Shown here piece by piece: positions 34,105-45,097 of a stretch of DNA of 64,000 nt. The stretch is from Axinella damicornis (taxonomy: Eukaryota > Porifera > Demospongiae > Axinellida > Axinellidae), in the NCBI GenBank assembly GCA_963931865.1, contig OZ007512.1:7434208-7498207 (forward strand). Reading direction: 5' to 3'. The translations under genes and the position numbers were made by a program. The notes beneath the pieces were generated by a model that saw nothing but the letters and a program-made list of their open reading frames with translations, searched no databases and was not told where the DNA came from. Within the stretch, counting starts at the first letter, position 1. Each line of letters begins with the position of its first letter.

Positions 34105-34244
34105 GACAACGTACACTGGAAGACCTGAGTGAAGTGAGGGGAGCCTTGTACGAGGCCCGTGCCAAGTGGTACGATATCGGTATCGAACTCAAATCTACTC
34201 CACCCCAAGACCATCACCCGCTGGTGCTCCCTCCACCTCACAAG
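34105..34244 (+). pseudogene. NLR locus 1: truncated Death-domain exon
   Basis: Between CCCCTCAG and CAAG/GTACAT, the frame reads LEDLSEVRGALYEARAKWY, the first helix region of a Death domain in sponge NLR-type proteins. It then jumps to STPPQDHHP. Compared with the homologous exon at 41867-42220, about 213 nt (71 codons, helices 2-6) are missing in frame. The exon still splices in theory but cannot fold as a Death domain. Confidence 0.6.
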
Positions 34245-34277
34245 GTACATGTAGTTAGTTACCTCAGAGTATTCTAG

Positions 34278-34502
34278 TACTGTCACACACTGACAACTGA
34301 TGGCAGTCGGTAGTAGTGATCTGTGAGTGTACTGTGTGGTACTGTCACACACTGACAAAATTTAATGGTGGCAGTTTGTAGTAGTGATCTGTGAGTGTAC
34401 TGTGTGGTACTGTCACACACTGACAACTGATGGCAGTCGGTAGTAGTGATCAGTGAGTGTACTGTGTGGTACTGTCACACACTGACAAATGATGGCAGTC
34501 GG
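34278..34502. repeat. 62/68-bp tandem repeat in NLR locus 1
   Basis: Four units starting at 34278, 34340, 34408 and 34470 (TACTGTCACACACTGACAA..GGTAGTAGTGATCTGTG). Locus 2 has a single equivalent unit near 42236, so the array expanded after the loci separated. Confidence 0.9.
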
Positions 34503-34507
34503 ACTCT

Positions 34508-35625
34508 GTGACAAGAAATGTAACTCAAGCCGCCAGGGGCATCCCTGATGATGACATCATCGTCATGCACTCTTGCCCTGGTCTGAGTATGTCCCAACAT
34601 GAGTACCCACAACATGACTGTACACCAAATGTCCACGTTCCTTTTAGGTTCCACAGGCCTTCATCATACCAACTAGTCTTTCCAGCTGAGCAGGTGGACT
34701 TTGACCCCCTCTGCCTGATGCAGGAGACCCCTCAGCTTTACATGAGAAGAGGCAGCCCCTCCTCATTTCACTTCATTCACCTGACTCTACAAGAGTATTT
34801 GGCAGCTGTTCATATCTCACAGCTACCCTCCAAGGAACAGGCAGAGCTGATTGAACAACACCTGAGACATGGCTACTTCAAAATGGTCTTCAGATTTCTA
34901 GCAGGACTAACCGAGTTGGAAAGCATCACCAAGAACATCATTCAGCAACTGCTACTGATTCGGCTGTATGGTAGTAGTGATGACGAACTGACTCTGTTCC
35001 GCTGGTTATTCGGATCTCACAGTGATGTGACAACTGTGTCTGTTCAGATGAAATGGATATTTGGTTTGGGTGTATACGTGGAATCTCTACATCACTGGGT
35101 ACTGTGTGGCTCACTCCCAGTGCAACTAGCTGTTTCACTCATAAGGTCACTAACTCTGAGACTCTCGGACACTGGTATCTGTGAAGAGGAATGTATGAGT
35201 TTGTCGGAACTATCAAAATCCAGTCACCACCTCAAAGACCTTACTGTTTGGGCCAACAAATTGTCATCTGAGAGTGTGGAAATGATCACCAGGGGAATCA
35301 TCGTACACAGCAGTTCCCTGAAAGAGCTGAACATGTCACATTCCCAGTTCAGATCTGTAAAGTGGAGGAGTTGTATTTACGGCACTGTAACATCAGCAGT
35401 GAGGGAGTGGTTGCAACAGCCCTTTGTAAAAATTCAACCCTTCGTAATCTCGATTTGATCTCAACCACATTGGACAAGATGGAGCAGCTGCAATGTTACC
35501 TCAGAACAGAACACTGGGATAGACCTGGATGATGACTCCATGGGTTATGAGGGTGTTCGCCAATTCATTAGCCATCTGGACCAGATCGAACAGTACTTTG
35601 GAGAGAATTGCTGCCACTAAAGTAT
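34508..35625 (+). pseudogene. NLR locus 1: NACHT-end and LRR region, frameshifted
   Basis: The frame open from 34508 contains SSFHFIHLTLQEYLAAVHIS, the motif at the C-terminal end of NACHT modules in sponge NLRs, followed by helices and leucine-rich repeats (HLKDLTVWANKLSSESVEMI, SLKELNMSHSQF). Near 35360 the LRR continues in another frame (VEELYLRHCNISSEG, LCKNSTLRNLDL) and near 35455 in a third (HIGQDGAAAML..SMGYEGVRQFISHL) to a stop at about 35620. The P-loop/Walker B part of NACHT is absent upstream. NLRs sense microbes in the cytosol. This copy cannot bind ATP and reads as a pseudogene. Confidence 0.75.
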
Positions 35626-36106
35626 GCATGAATACATAAACAGCAGCCATCCGAGAATTGACCATATTGTGATATCATGTGTGAGGTGATTGTTGTGACC
35701 TGCCACAGAATTTGGTTTTCTTTTTGTTTACACTTTGCAACTCCTACACAAGACCTTGATTTTGTCACTGAGGATTATTATGCTCTTGTAGCTACAGTAA
35801 ATGTGACTGACTTTCTGCCATTCCTCTAGACTTGTTAATTTCACGGTGTTTATACATTCACACACAATTGCATTATTTTTTCATGTATCTGAGTCTACCC
35901 TATATATAAAATGAGTCCTCCAGATTCGCATGAAAACTCAACTGCACGGACACATTATGACCTTCCATATAGACTGTGTACAGCTGATTGGGCAGTGCAG
36001 AACAACTGGCTGATCCAAATGCACAAAGGAGGAGTGGCTCGCCATGTATACCCACACAGCCTATCAACCCCACTGGATCAGCCCTTGGAGTAGCCTCATT
36101 CCTATA
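35626..36106. other. No gene recognised
   Basis: Downstream flank of NLR locus 1. No domain or repeat pair is seen. Confidence 0.35.
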
Positions 36107-36108
36107 TA

Positions 36109-36315
36109 CAGTCAAACCTCCGAACAAGGGACACTTTGGGAACAATAAAAATTCAAGTCTTTTTTTGTCCTTTGTAGAGAGGTTGTCCTCTTCTCGGAGG
36201 TTCAAAATGTATTAGAACCATAGGCAAACCAATTGACCTTGAAAAGCGTCCTTTGTAGAGAGGTTTATTATATTGTGTCCCTATCTCGGAGGGTCCACTA
36301 TCGGAGGTTTGACTG
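36109..36315. mobile_element. Pogo/Tigger-like MITE, copy 2
   Basis: 207 bp with ends CAGTCAAACCTCCGA and TCGGAGGTTTGACTG and TA on both sides (36107-36108, 36316-36317). Homologous to 7263-7472 in opposite orientation. Both ends are intact here. Confidence 0.9.
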
Positions 36316-36319
36316 TATA

Positions 36320-37460
36320 GCCTTTTTCCATGGGCCATACAAGAGAATAGAAGGCTATATATAGCTATACGCCCTTGAACTGACCAGCAGCTCTGCCAAG
36401 AGATTGTATATGTAGGTGGGGCCTTGAACAAGGCGTTCAAAAATATTATGGGTGTTGTCCGATCATTGATAGGATAACCACAGCTAAACAAGCCGGCCGG
36501 CCACCAATCTTCATTACAGGCTAAAACTGTCACATTGAAGCACTTCAACTTCCTGTCTAGGGGCTGGAATCAGTCCTTTGATTGGCTGAATCTATGTGAA
36601 TTATAATTATTTATCTCTGCCCCTAGATATTGATCTGGCCAGAGGCCCATGTAGGGGCCAGCAGTACTGAGAGGTTTAGTGAAAATAGAAACAGGATTCA
36701 CACAATTAATGCTAGCATTTTGCATGTCCGTGACATTTGCCTGGTATCAGGATTTATTGATACCAGGGATGCCCCTGGACAAAGTGAGGGATTGGAAACC
36801 ACAGGGGCAGACAGAATGCACAGTCAGCATTGAGCAAAGGGTCTCATCATTACACACACAGCAAACAACTGCCAGCAAATGCAATAATTAAGGCGGTCAC
36901 ATGATTTGGTTCATTAAGTTGCGTCTGCTAGGATTGCTGACTTTGTGGTCCACCAGCCCCCTCTGAAGATCGCTCCAGCTCAGACAGCTCCTGGGAGAGG
37001 GGAACAACAGAGTGCAGCAGTATGTTCATGTATCAGGTGACACCTCTCATACCCACAACCACACAGAGGAAGGCTAGAGATGGTTGTGTCTGATGATCCA
37101 AGGCATTGGAATTGAATTTGCAGATTTGGAATGATTCAGGACTATTCCATTTAATGGGAATTGATTTGCATCTGCGTGACTAAGGCATGGAATGGTATGG
37201 TGTAAAACAAACGTTTCCCCATGGAATTGTGGGGAATTGGGCGAACTTATACAGAATTGGGTAGACATCTGGACTTACTGGAATTGAATTTGAGCTGGAA
37301 GTGACTAATTGCATCTGAATTGCATTAGTGCATGAATATGAATAGAATGATTCCATGTGCTCCTGATCTTCAATTCCCAATGTGAGGGTGTGTGTGGATG
37401 GGATAGGGATCGAACTTCTATCCCATCCCTATCCTGTCCACACCCACCCACACACGTCAT
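36320..37460. other. No gene recognised
   Basis: Short overlapping frames only. An AATTGG/GGAATTG-rich stretch at 37100-37330 is mildly repetitive. Confidence 0.3.

Positions 37461-37462
<2 letters not shown>

Positions 37463-37503
<41 letters not shown>
37463..37503. repeat. (AC)n microsatellite
   Basis: About 19 AC units after CATACAT. Long shadow frames on both strands arise from it. Confidence 0.95.
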
Positions 37504-37504
<1 letters not shown>

Positions 37505-37589
37505 CACTTAATCTAGCATGGAGCATGTGTGTTAAAGTTAGTAGAGTCACAAAAGAAATCGCTGAAGTACGTACATAAGAGTATGAACT

Positions 37590-38009
37590 GCTCCCAGTTT
37601 CATTCCTGGACCTCCTCCTCAGCTGGTGGTGATGATACTGCAAGTGCATGACCAGAGCTGGGGAGGAGGTTTGGAACGAGGCTGGTAGGAACACGTACCA
37701 GTGAGTCCAAACACACTATCATACAGAGCTGGCTGCACGTGATGATGTTCTCCTAAATTATTGCATAAACAGAATTTGATGTGTTGTGTAAAAACGGACC
37801 AACCTCGTGCCCATGCAGGCTCCACCCCAGCTGTTGTTCACATACGGTAACACAAGTCCGGGCTAGTGTTCCACCAAGCTAGGGGGTGGAGCCTGACAAC
37901 CATGGTAGTGTCACACTAGGATGTGAAGTCTTGTCACGGGGTGGTCACTCTCAGCTACAAGGATGGGACAACGTATACTGCATGAGTGGGCATGGCTTAT
38001 GCTCCAGAT
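37590..38009. other. Eroded MITE pieces
   Basis: CCCAGTTTCATTCCTGGACC..GGAACGAGGCTGG (37590-37692) and a TCCACCCCAGC..GGTGGAGCC palindrome (37815-37895) look like old relatives of the TAGCC family. No gene. Confidence 0.4.
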
Positions 38010-38062
38010 TAGCCTCGTACCCAGGCCCCACCAGCCGCGGGTGGGGCCTGGGTACGAGGCTA
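38010..38062. mobile_element. TAGCC-family MITE, minimal 53-bp form
   Basis: A nearly perfect hairpin: TAGCCTCGTACCCAGGCCCC, a short loop, then the mirror. It consists of little but the terminal repeats, which defines the smallest mobile core together with the 42-bp copies at 49751 and 57264. Confidence 0.85.
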
Positions 38063-38499
38063 ACACCAGAATGCTCCACTTACTACTGGGAGTCACAAGT
38101 CACACAGTCACAGGAGATTTAACTGCACAGTCACATGCATGATCACAGGCAGTCTTTGGATGGTCACAGAGCTAGAATTTGCAAGGATCGAGGTACAGCA
38201 CTTATTGGAGTGACCATCCAAAATAGGCCCAACAAGATCAATGGTCTTGCACATTATTTCACCAGACAAACCATTCACTAGTTGGACATGTTGCTAGCTC
38301 TTGATCGCTTGCGCACACTCTGACTTGTACTACGTGTGTGTTCACTCATGAACAGGTTAATCAGATGACAGTAGAAAGCTAGATGCCAACTCACTGAGTG
38401 ACAGCTAATTTTCATTGCCAGGAAACATGTAAAATTGTAAGCACAACACATGTGCCAAACAGTGCACACTACAAGGATTAGCTTGGTCTACTCCTGTAG
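38063..38499. other. No gene recognised
   Basis: Contains the GATCACAGGCAG..TTTGGA stretch shared with 29478. No exon is supported. Confidence 0.3.
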
Positions 38500-38603
38500 T
38501 AGCCTCGTTCCCAGGTGATATCTCCCAGGTGATATCTCCCTGGTGATATTGCCTGAATTCATCGCTTTTTGTTCGCATGTGGGACAGCCTGGCAACGAGG
38601 CTA
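38500..38603. mobile_element. TAGCC-family MITE with internal micro-repeat
   Basis: 104 bp. The left arm contains three copies of CCAGGTGATATCTCC (38511-38555), an internal expansion not seen elsewhere. It ends 9 bp before an acceptor-like CTGCAG. Confidence 0.8.
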
Positions 38604-38612
38604 CTACTGCAG

Positions 38613-38890
38613 CACTAATTCTATTTAGACTGGACAGAGAGAAGCAGATAACGTACCACGTGTACAGTGAGGAAGTGGGTGTGACTGGGCAGCTACCACA
38701 CAGTGGGGATGTGCTAAGTACTGATCAGCTGGTCCACGTTTTCCATACCCTGAGAGACAGCTACACTGTACACCACCACCACGATACTACATACCGTCCC
38801 ACCAACGAGTCTTGTGACAAAGCAGATGAAGGACACATCCAGCAAGACACACTTGATCAACCCCAGCATGGATCACTCACACTAGCCTGA
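38613..38890 (+). CDS. Possible last exon of an unrecognised gene
   Basis: After acceptor CTACTACTGCAG the frame is open for 92 codons to TGA: FRLDREKQITYHVYSEE, then STDQLVHVFHTLRDSY and a histidine run. The composition is protein-like and hydrophilic. The family is not recognised. The MITE immediately upstream supplies the base context of the acceptor, so the exon may have been altered by that insertion. Confidence 0.35.
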
Positions 38891-38943
38891 GGCTCATTCC
38901 CATGCCCGCACTGTTTTAAAACAGTGTGGGCCTGGGAACAAGC
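38889..38943. mobile_element. TAGCC-family MITE, degenerate short form
   Basis: GAGGCTCATTCCCATGCCC and GGGCCTGGGAACAAGC flank the palindromic core CACTGTTTTAAAACAGTG. It begins at the stop codon of the preceding exon. Confidence 0.6.
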
Positions 38944-38949
38944 ACACCA

Positions 38950-40595
38950 GCCTGGCAGGAGTACTGCAAGTGGTCCACACAGGGGTTGACTGTGTCCATG
39001 TTGAGTTTCAAGACCTGCACTTAATACCTAATTGGGACAGTCCCTTGCACAAACAGAATTTTTGCCAATTCAAAGTGGCATCCTTTTGTATAGCAAGCAC
39101 AAAGGAAGTTAAGATTAGGGCCTCAGATACTTTTATCTAGGTGGAGACAGTCCACCAAGTTTGACTTATTATGGCCTTTGCATGACACTGGGAGAGCACT
39201 TCAAACTTTGGCACAAATACTCCACAGGGACTGCTACAATCAAATCACCTCTTGTGGTGTTGGTATCAGTCACAGAGTCTCCTCCTCCCTGAGCTCCCTC
39301 AAGACCGTGTGAGTGCCAGAGATTGGGTCGGGGAACAAAGGGTGTGCAGCAGTGAACATGGGCGTGTAGAAACAGACTAGGTGTACCCGTACATATGGAG
39401 GAGCTTGATCATATCCAGGGGGTGGAGTCAAGTCAGTCAAGTAACTATATGTACTGGTATGGGAAATGCACTACATAAAAGCATCTTGAGGAGAGGGAAG
39501 GAGGGCCTTTTGTCCAAAAACTGTGAGGGATAACCGAGCTGCAAACTGGCAATACACTCACCCCTTCTACCACCATAGGCACACATGTATCCCAAATCTC
39601 ATTAACTTTCACCACAGCTGCAAGTTCCATTCTTATTCATTGTCTTTCATCATTTCTATTATACTTCACTAGTGTATGATACAAAATTATGTGATCATTA
39701 CAACCATGCCAACCAATCAGCCCTCGCCTTCTCCACCAGACCTCACCACTATAGTTTTGACCAAAATTCATGAGTCTACCAAAACAAAACAAAACTAGTG
39801 GTGGTGAAAGGGTTGACCTGGAATTTATGGAATTTGAATAGTCTGTACCAGTACTATGTAATGATACAATGCTGTCAGTTCATAATACAGTGCACCAGCA
39901 TTCCAGTGCACCTGTAGTAAAGTGTTTGCATGTGACGTCTCACAGAGTGCACAGGTTAAACGGAGACTTTGTATCGAACACGGTGTGCATGCAAAAGGCA
40001 CTCCAAACCTGGTGGCTGACCTACCTCACAAGTATGTTCAGTACCAACCACATGCTTCATGTTAGCAATCAACAAGCACATTGAATGCTACAGATTTCCA
40101 CACACTTGTCCTGTGAAGCCACTCTGACTATCCCCATACAAACTTCTATCAACACCAAGATGGTACGCATGTGCGAGAGGGTCCAGGGACGAGATTAGAT
40201 GGTACTTCAACGCTATCGACGGGTTCCCAGAGTGTCCTCTTGCATGGCAGAAAGAAGTTCGGGTATAACACTGGAGAGTACAGTTCAAAAGAACAACCTG
40301 TTCACAAGGGATTATCTTCTTCACTGGGATGTATATACACAGCCATTGGCCCAATGAAGATGGACAACTACAGAACTAATACAATTTCCCCCCACCTGAT
40401 TGCTTGCTGTTCAGCTCTGTTCTTCTTAGACATCCTTTGGATCCGTAACCTTTTGCCACAGCATAGTCGCTCGATCTGCTGCAAGCCACCTCCTGCAAGT
40501 TTGCACTTTGACCTCTAGCCTCGAACCCAGGCGGAGTTCCAGGCTATTCAAGTTCGACCTCCTGCGAGCACGCTCTATTAGACTCTATCTATGCT
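38950..40595. other. No gene recognised
   Basis: A minus-strand frame at 40091-40260 (SIALKYHLISSLDPLAHAYH) looks protein-like but lacks splice support. A MITE left end occurs at about 40516. The rest is unassigned. Confidence 0.25.
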
Positions 40596-40920
40596 GCGAG
40601 CTTGCACTTCGACCTCCAATAGCCCCGCCCTTCGTTTGGTGTGCAAAACGAGCTTCCGTTCCGTTCCAGTATGAAACGAGAAGAGGGACTTATAGGATAC
40701 GCGATTATGGCGATCGATCCAGGTCGAGGTCTTGTCTGCATCTGATCTGCCGGACAGCAGTTGAGAAAATTACAAGTTAGTGTTTGTTTTGGGGGTGGGC
40801 TGTGACCCAATTTAAGCCTGTCCAATAAATTATCAGCTGTGCCTCAGGTTATATTCTTGTGTCCAGTGCCTTGAGGTCAGGCAGGACCTTGTCTGGGATT
40901 ATGTCGAAGTAAATTCCTTT
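40596..40920. repeat. Dispersed repeat, copy 2 (uninterrupted)
   Basis: Partner of 30926-31420. It gives the pre-insertion state of the site at which the MITE at 31300 landed. Confidence 0.6.
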
Positions 40921-41217
40921 ACTAGTCTCTTACTAGTCTCTTGGGCCAGACGTAGGAGGGGGAAGATCTTACTATATTTATGGAGGAAAATAAAAGGGGA
41001 ACATCATAGCGAATGTCACAATTACCGTGTTTGTACTCATGTACTATGATGTCCTTGATCAGCAAATTTAATAACAGATTGTGCGTTGTTTGGCCTGGGA
41101 ACGAGGCTATGTTCTCCCTAGATGTGCTGGAACTTCATTAACTATGACCTCTATAATAGCTCCACCTTCTTTACATGCCAAGGTGAGGTGCTATGCAGAC
41201 TTGTTAGACTTGTCTTG

Positions 41218-41270
41218 GTCCCAGACCCAACCAAACCCAGCGCGGATAGCTTCCAGTATCACGCACAGGG
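41218..41270. mobile_element. Half of a TAGCC-family MITE
   Basis: GGTCCCAGACCCAACCAAAC then GATAGCTTCCAGTATCACG match the left arm of the element at 43049. The right arm is missing. Confidence 0.55.
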
Positions 41271-41354
41271 AACTAAACTTACAGCCTTCAATGTACAGTG
41301 CAATAGCTAGATTGTGTGTAGCATAAGGTTGGTATGATGTGCGTAGCTACATGC

Positions 41355-41455
41355 TAGCCTCGTTCCCAGGCCTCAGCCCAGATTTTATCTCGTAGCCGCG
41401 ATTTTTCTCCATGGCTGCAAGACAAAATCAGCGCAGAGGCCTGGGGACGAGGCTA
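41355..41455. mobile_element. TAGCC-family MITE with clear target duplication
   Basis: 101 bp with GCTACATG at 41346-41353 and 41456-41463. The arms include CAGCCCAGATTTTATCT and its imperfect mirror. Confidence 0.85.
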
Positions 41456-41866
41456 GCTACATGCCAGTTTGCAGTGATGCAGAGCTGAAAATAACATTTA
41501 TGTGTATTGGTTGGTCAACTTTGATTTTGCCCTGTCATTGAGTTGCTTTGGTTGTCCGATTATAAAATGGTGTTGGTGCACAAGTGAATAGAAACATTAC
41601 TTTTAGGCAGACTGAGCAGAACTAGCTACTAGAACTAGACCCTCGCACGCAGGAGGGTCTGGTACCGAGACTAATGTCTGACCTGAGAACAAAGCTATCC
41701 CCTCTAATCTAATCCAATTATGTACTAACATCCTGTTCCTGAAGTGTATTCATGAGAGTGTCAGGTTGCCTCCTGATACCAATCTGCATACCAGATGCTT
41801 ATGAATTCACACAGAGTCATGGCAACCAGCTAGTCAAATTTATCATGTTACTTTTTGTCCCCTCAG

Positions 41867-42220
41867 GGCAACTTACACTGGACGACATGAGTGAAGTGAG
41901 GGGAGCCTTGTGCGAGGCCCGTGCCAAGTGGTACCATGTTGGAGTTGATGTCTGTTGGAACACTGAATGCCATCAGATCAGACTTTACTAACAAGAACGA
42001 CTGCAACACTGAGATGTGTAGTCACGACGTATCGACCCCCGTCCCTCCTGCATGGGAAGCTCTGACTAAAGCTCTGGAGAGTCCTCCTATGCGAGAGGGA
42101 CACCTGGCCCAGCAGCTGAGGGACAAGTACTGCCCAGGAAGAGAGGAAGCGATACCCCACATGATGACATCTACTCCACCCCAGGACCATCACCCCCCGG
42201 TGCTCTCCCCACCTTACAAG
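41867..42220 (+). pseudogene. NLR locus 2: Death-domain exon with a 1-nt frameshift
   Basis: Between TCCCCTCAG and CAAG/GTAGCT. The frame reads LDDMSEVRGALCEARAKWYH, then after a shift near 41950 LNAIRSDFTNKNDC, TPVPPAWEALTKALESPP and HLAQQLRDKYC. Together these cover all six Death-domain helices, with the conserved W-x-x-L near the end. Comparison with the in-frame deletion at locus 1 suggests one extra nucleotide here. A Death domain would recruit signalling partners in the cytosol. Confidence 0.65.
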
Positions 42221-42865
42221 GTAGCTACCTCAGAATATTCTAGCCCTGTCACACGCTGACAAATGATAGCAGTCGGTAGTAGTGATCTGTGAGAAGTGGC
42301 GCCTGCATAGTTGGGCCTACCAATGCCCGGGTATCTCTGCATTCTGTCTATCGCATGATCACTAAACCACAATCATACATCATAATCATGGCATATGCAT
42401 GGTTGAAGTGCACTTCTGGAAAATGGAAGACTTGTCCAGGGCCAGGACGAAGCACCCCAACAACCAAACCAGTCTCCTATTATTGCCTGGCAAGGCCAGC
42501 CTGACCACCGCTTCACTCGTGGCTGAGGTCAGGCTGGACTTCGCTAGATTGTACTACAGATTTTCATGCTTGGCTAATAGCTAGTTAATAGTACGTACTT
42601 GCAGTGCAAAGCATGAAGGTGCCACGAGAGCCCAACCTGATAACTGAAAAATGAAGAATTTTTTTCCACGCTTTGCGAAGACTGATAGGCACTACGTACT
42701 GCCTTCTGTAGCTCTCAGGGTTACTACTGACTTTTACAGGTGCCACTGTCTGTGAGTGTACTGTGTGGGATGTTTAGTGAGTCATTGTACTGGCTAGTCT
42801 GGGGCCGAGACTATGTACTGGCAAACCTGCAGACATGTTCTGTAACCACACACTCCTCTGTCTCC
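42221..42865. other. Intron of NLR locus 2
   Basis: Holds a single 62-bp unit of the repeat expanded in locus 1 (42236-42290) and sequence shared with 32464-32590 (42603-42715). A plus-strand MITE right end lies near 42793 (GTCTGGGGCCGAGACTA). Confidence 0.45.
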
Positions 42866-43017
42866 CTGCAGTACCACTTGGTGAGTCACCTTTGACCTCT
42901 GCAGTAACCTCACCCCCTCACCCGTCCCCCATCACCTACGACTCTGGTGTCCCTCCTGCAATGGTACCACCCACCTCACAACTAACCACACACCCTCACT
43001 ATCCAGGACACACCGGT
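42866..43017 (+). CDS. NLR locus 2: proline-rich linker exon
   Basis: Bounded by CTCCCTGCAG and ACACCG/GTATGT. The frame is open and encodes a Pro/Thr/Ser-rich linker (SPPHPSPITYDSGVPPAMVPP). A flexible linker between Death and NACHT domains is the expected architecture. This piece is intact even though its neighbours are broken. Confidence 0.45.
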
Positions 43018-43048
43018 ATGTAATTGTTCTGATGTAATTGTGACAGTG

Positions 43049-43160
43049 TAGTTTCGGCCCCAGACCCAAACCAACCCCAGTGCGGATCACTTCCAGTATC
43101 ATGTGTGTGATACTGGAAGTGATCCACGCTGGGGTTGAGATGGATCTGGGGCCAAGACTA
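43049..43160. mobile_element. TAGCC-family MITE, divergent ends
   Basis: A 112-bp palindrome with ends TAGTTTCGGCCCCAGACCC and GGATCTGGGGCCAAGACTA. Its GATACTGGAAGTGATC arms relate it to the copies in the U units. Sits in an intron of NLR locus 2. Confidence 0.75.
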
Positions 43161-43369
43161 CATGCTGCCTATTCCTCACTGAAACAGTACCAATTGCTGT
43201 ATTTGGTATAGAAATTTACTTGAGATCGTTCCCCATGAACATACGTGTGATGGAGTGTTTGACGGTTCTTGATCAGAGTGTGAAGGCTATAGTTATTGTG
43301 CTTGCATTTTGGAACCATATATAGTTCATTTGGAAATGGTCAGAGAATTACCATACATGGATGTTGAAT

Positions 43370-44649
43370 CCATTCAGGTTCCACTTCACTAAGAGATACA
43401 TACGTGGGGACCTAGACAATGTGCTAAAGGTATCGTTTGCAAGAAGTCTCCAATGATGTTATCAGAACTTGATGTACGTGCTTCCCCACAACAAGCGGCT
43501 CTGCTTGAAGATCTGCTTGAAGGTGCCCCTAGCTGGGGTGGGCAAGACGACTTTCAGCTGGGAGTTCTGCAAGAAGTGGGACAAGGGTGAGATTCTACAA
43601 GACCATTCCCTGCATGCTCCTCCTCCTCCCACTGCGGGACAACAACCTGAAAGAGGCCAAGACTCTCTCAGACCTCTTCTACCACCCAAACCCACAGCTC
43701 CAGCAAGCAGTGGTCCAAGAGGTCACCAGTAACCAGGGCAAGGGAGTGGCCATCTGTCTGGAATTCAGCATGGGACGAACTGGATCACAAACCATCCACC
43801 TAGACCTGCTAGACCTGAGTGGTAACAAACTGGATGGGAGGGCATGTGACCTGCTGGCCATGGTAGTACCATCCATGGCAAGGTTAGAGGTGCTTTGGCT
43901 CAGCCGCAACCCGATAAGAAGTGGTGGTGCTGTGGAGGTGATCAAGTCACTCTGTGGCAGTGGGGTGAAACAACTGTGGCTGTACAACACTGGGATTGGG
44001 GGGCCAGATTCTGAGGCATTTTCAGAACTGCTTCAGTCCACTCACTCATTTGAACTTTACATTGAGGAGAACAACTTGTCCTCAGAGAGTGTAGCCAGCA
44101 TCATCACTGGACTCAGTCACAACTCTCTGACAATTATACTGGACATTTCAGGCACCCAATTTAGCACAACAAAAAACACTACACTAGCTTGTCATCACTA
44201 CTGAAAGAATGCTCAAAGGGCATCATTGAGGTTACGAGACTGCCACATCAGCAGAAAACGTGCAGTGCAACAGCACTCTGCAAGAACACTACACTCAGAG
44301 AACTGAACTTGAGTGGTAACCCCATTGGAGAGCATGTGGAGGGAGTGACTCCAGTAGCCACAACGTTAGCAGACAACACATGCATCACTGACACTTTCGC
44401 GGCTAGCAGACTGCCACATCAGTGGACAGGGTGCTGGTGAACTGGCGGCTGCACTCTGCAAGAACTCGATCTGAAACTAGACCATAACCCCATTGGTATG
44501 GAGGGAGCCTCAGACATGTTACAGCACAACACGTCACTAAGATGGCTATGGTTGTGTGATGACTCAGTTGGGGAATTCGGGTTCACCGACTCTTGAATAG
44601 TGTCAAGTACAACCAGACATTGAACAACCTGTGGCTGCCATGGAAGTAA
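43370..44649 (+). pseudogene. NLR locus 2: P-loop fused to LRRs
   Basis: FTKRYIRGDLDNVLK (43390) is the usual lead-in to NACHT. LEDLLEGAP (43507-43530) then meets GVGKTTFSWEFCKKW (43535-43580). The four bases AGCT at 43531-43534 split the Walker A motif and shift the frame. A second shift near 43615 leads to LLLLPLRDNNLKEAKTLSDL. The Walker B start (AICLE) is followed at once by LRRs (LDLLDLSGNKLDG, LEVLWLSRNPIRSGG), so the rest of NACHT is deleted. LRRs continue through further shifts (LRELNLSGNPIGEH, HNPIGMEGASDML) to a natural-looking end, LNNLWLPWK and stop at 44649. A decayed sensor gene. Confidence 0.75.
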
Positions 44650-44899
44650 AAGTCAGAAACCAGTGACCACAGAATTCGCTGGTCATGGTGACGATACGCG
44701 AATTCCAAGATCCATCTCTCAGTGAGCACCAATAGTTTACACATTACATATCCATCGATGTTATTTTGTGGTAACATAATTATCATACTTTTATACTGAG
44801 TTACATGCATTGTTCATAAATATTTGTTCTACTTCACAAAATGTGAACATCACACATACAATGTTACTTGTGTGTGCACTAATGGGTGCATGTGCAGCT

Positions 44900-44932
<33 letters not shown>

Positions 44933-45097
44933 ATATACCTAATGTTTACTGCATTAATCCATGGGCATCTTCACCTCAGTAGCACGGTAGAGAAACTTCA
45001 CCCTGAGGAGGGAGGGGAGAGGGGGGGGGGGGGGGGGAGTGGGATGTTATGTGCATCCATTTGCACATTGCTTGTCATTGTTGTGGTACCTACTTAG
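44650..45097. other. Low-complexity flank of NLR locus 2
   Basis: Two G homopolymers (44900-44931 and about 45020-45038). No gene. Confidence 0.5.

Noticed and set aside
34278..34502. Possible CRISPR-like spacing of repeats
   Set aside because: Units are whole-length tandem repeats of 62/68 bp without unique spacers. It is an intronic minisatellite.
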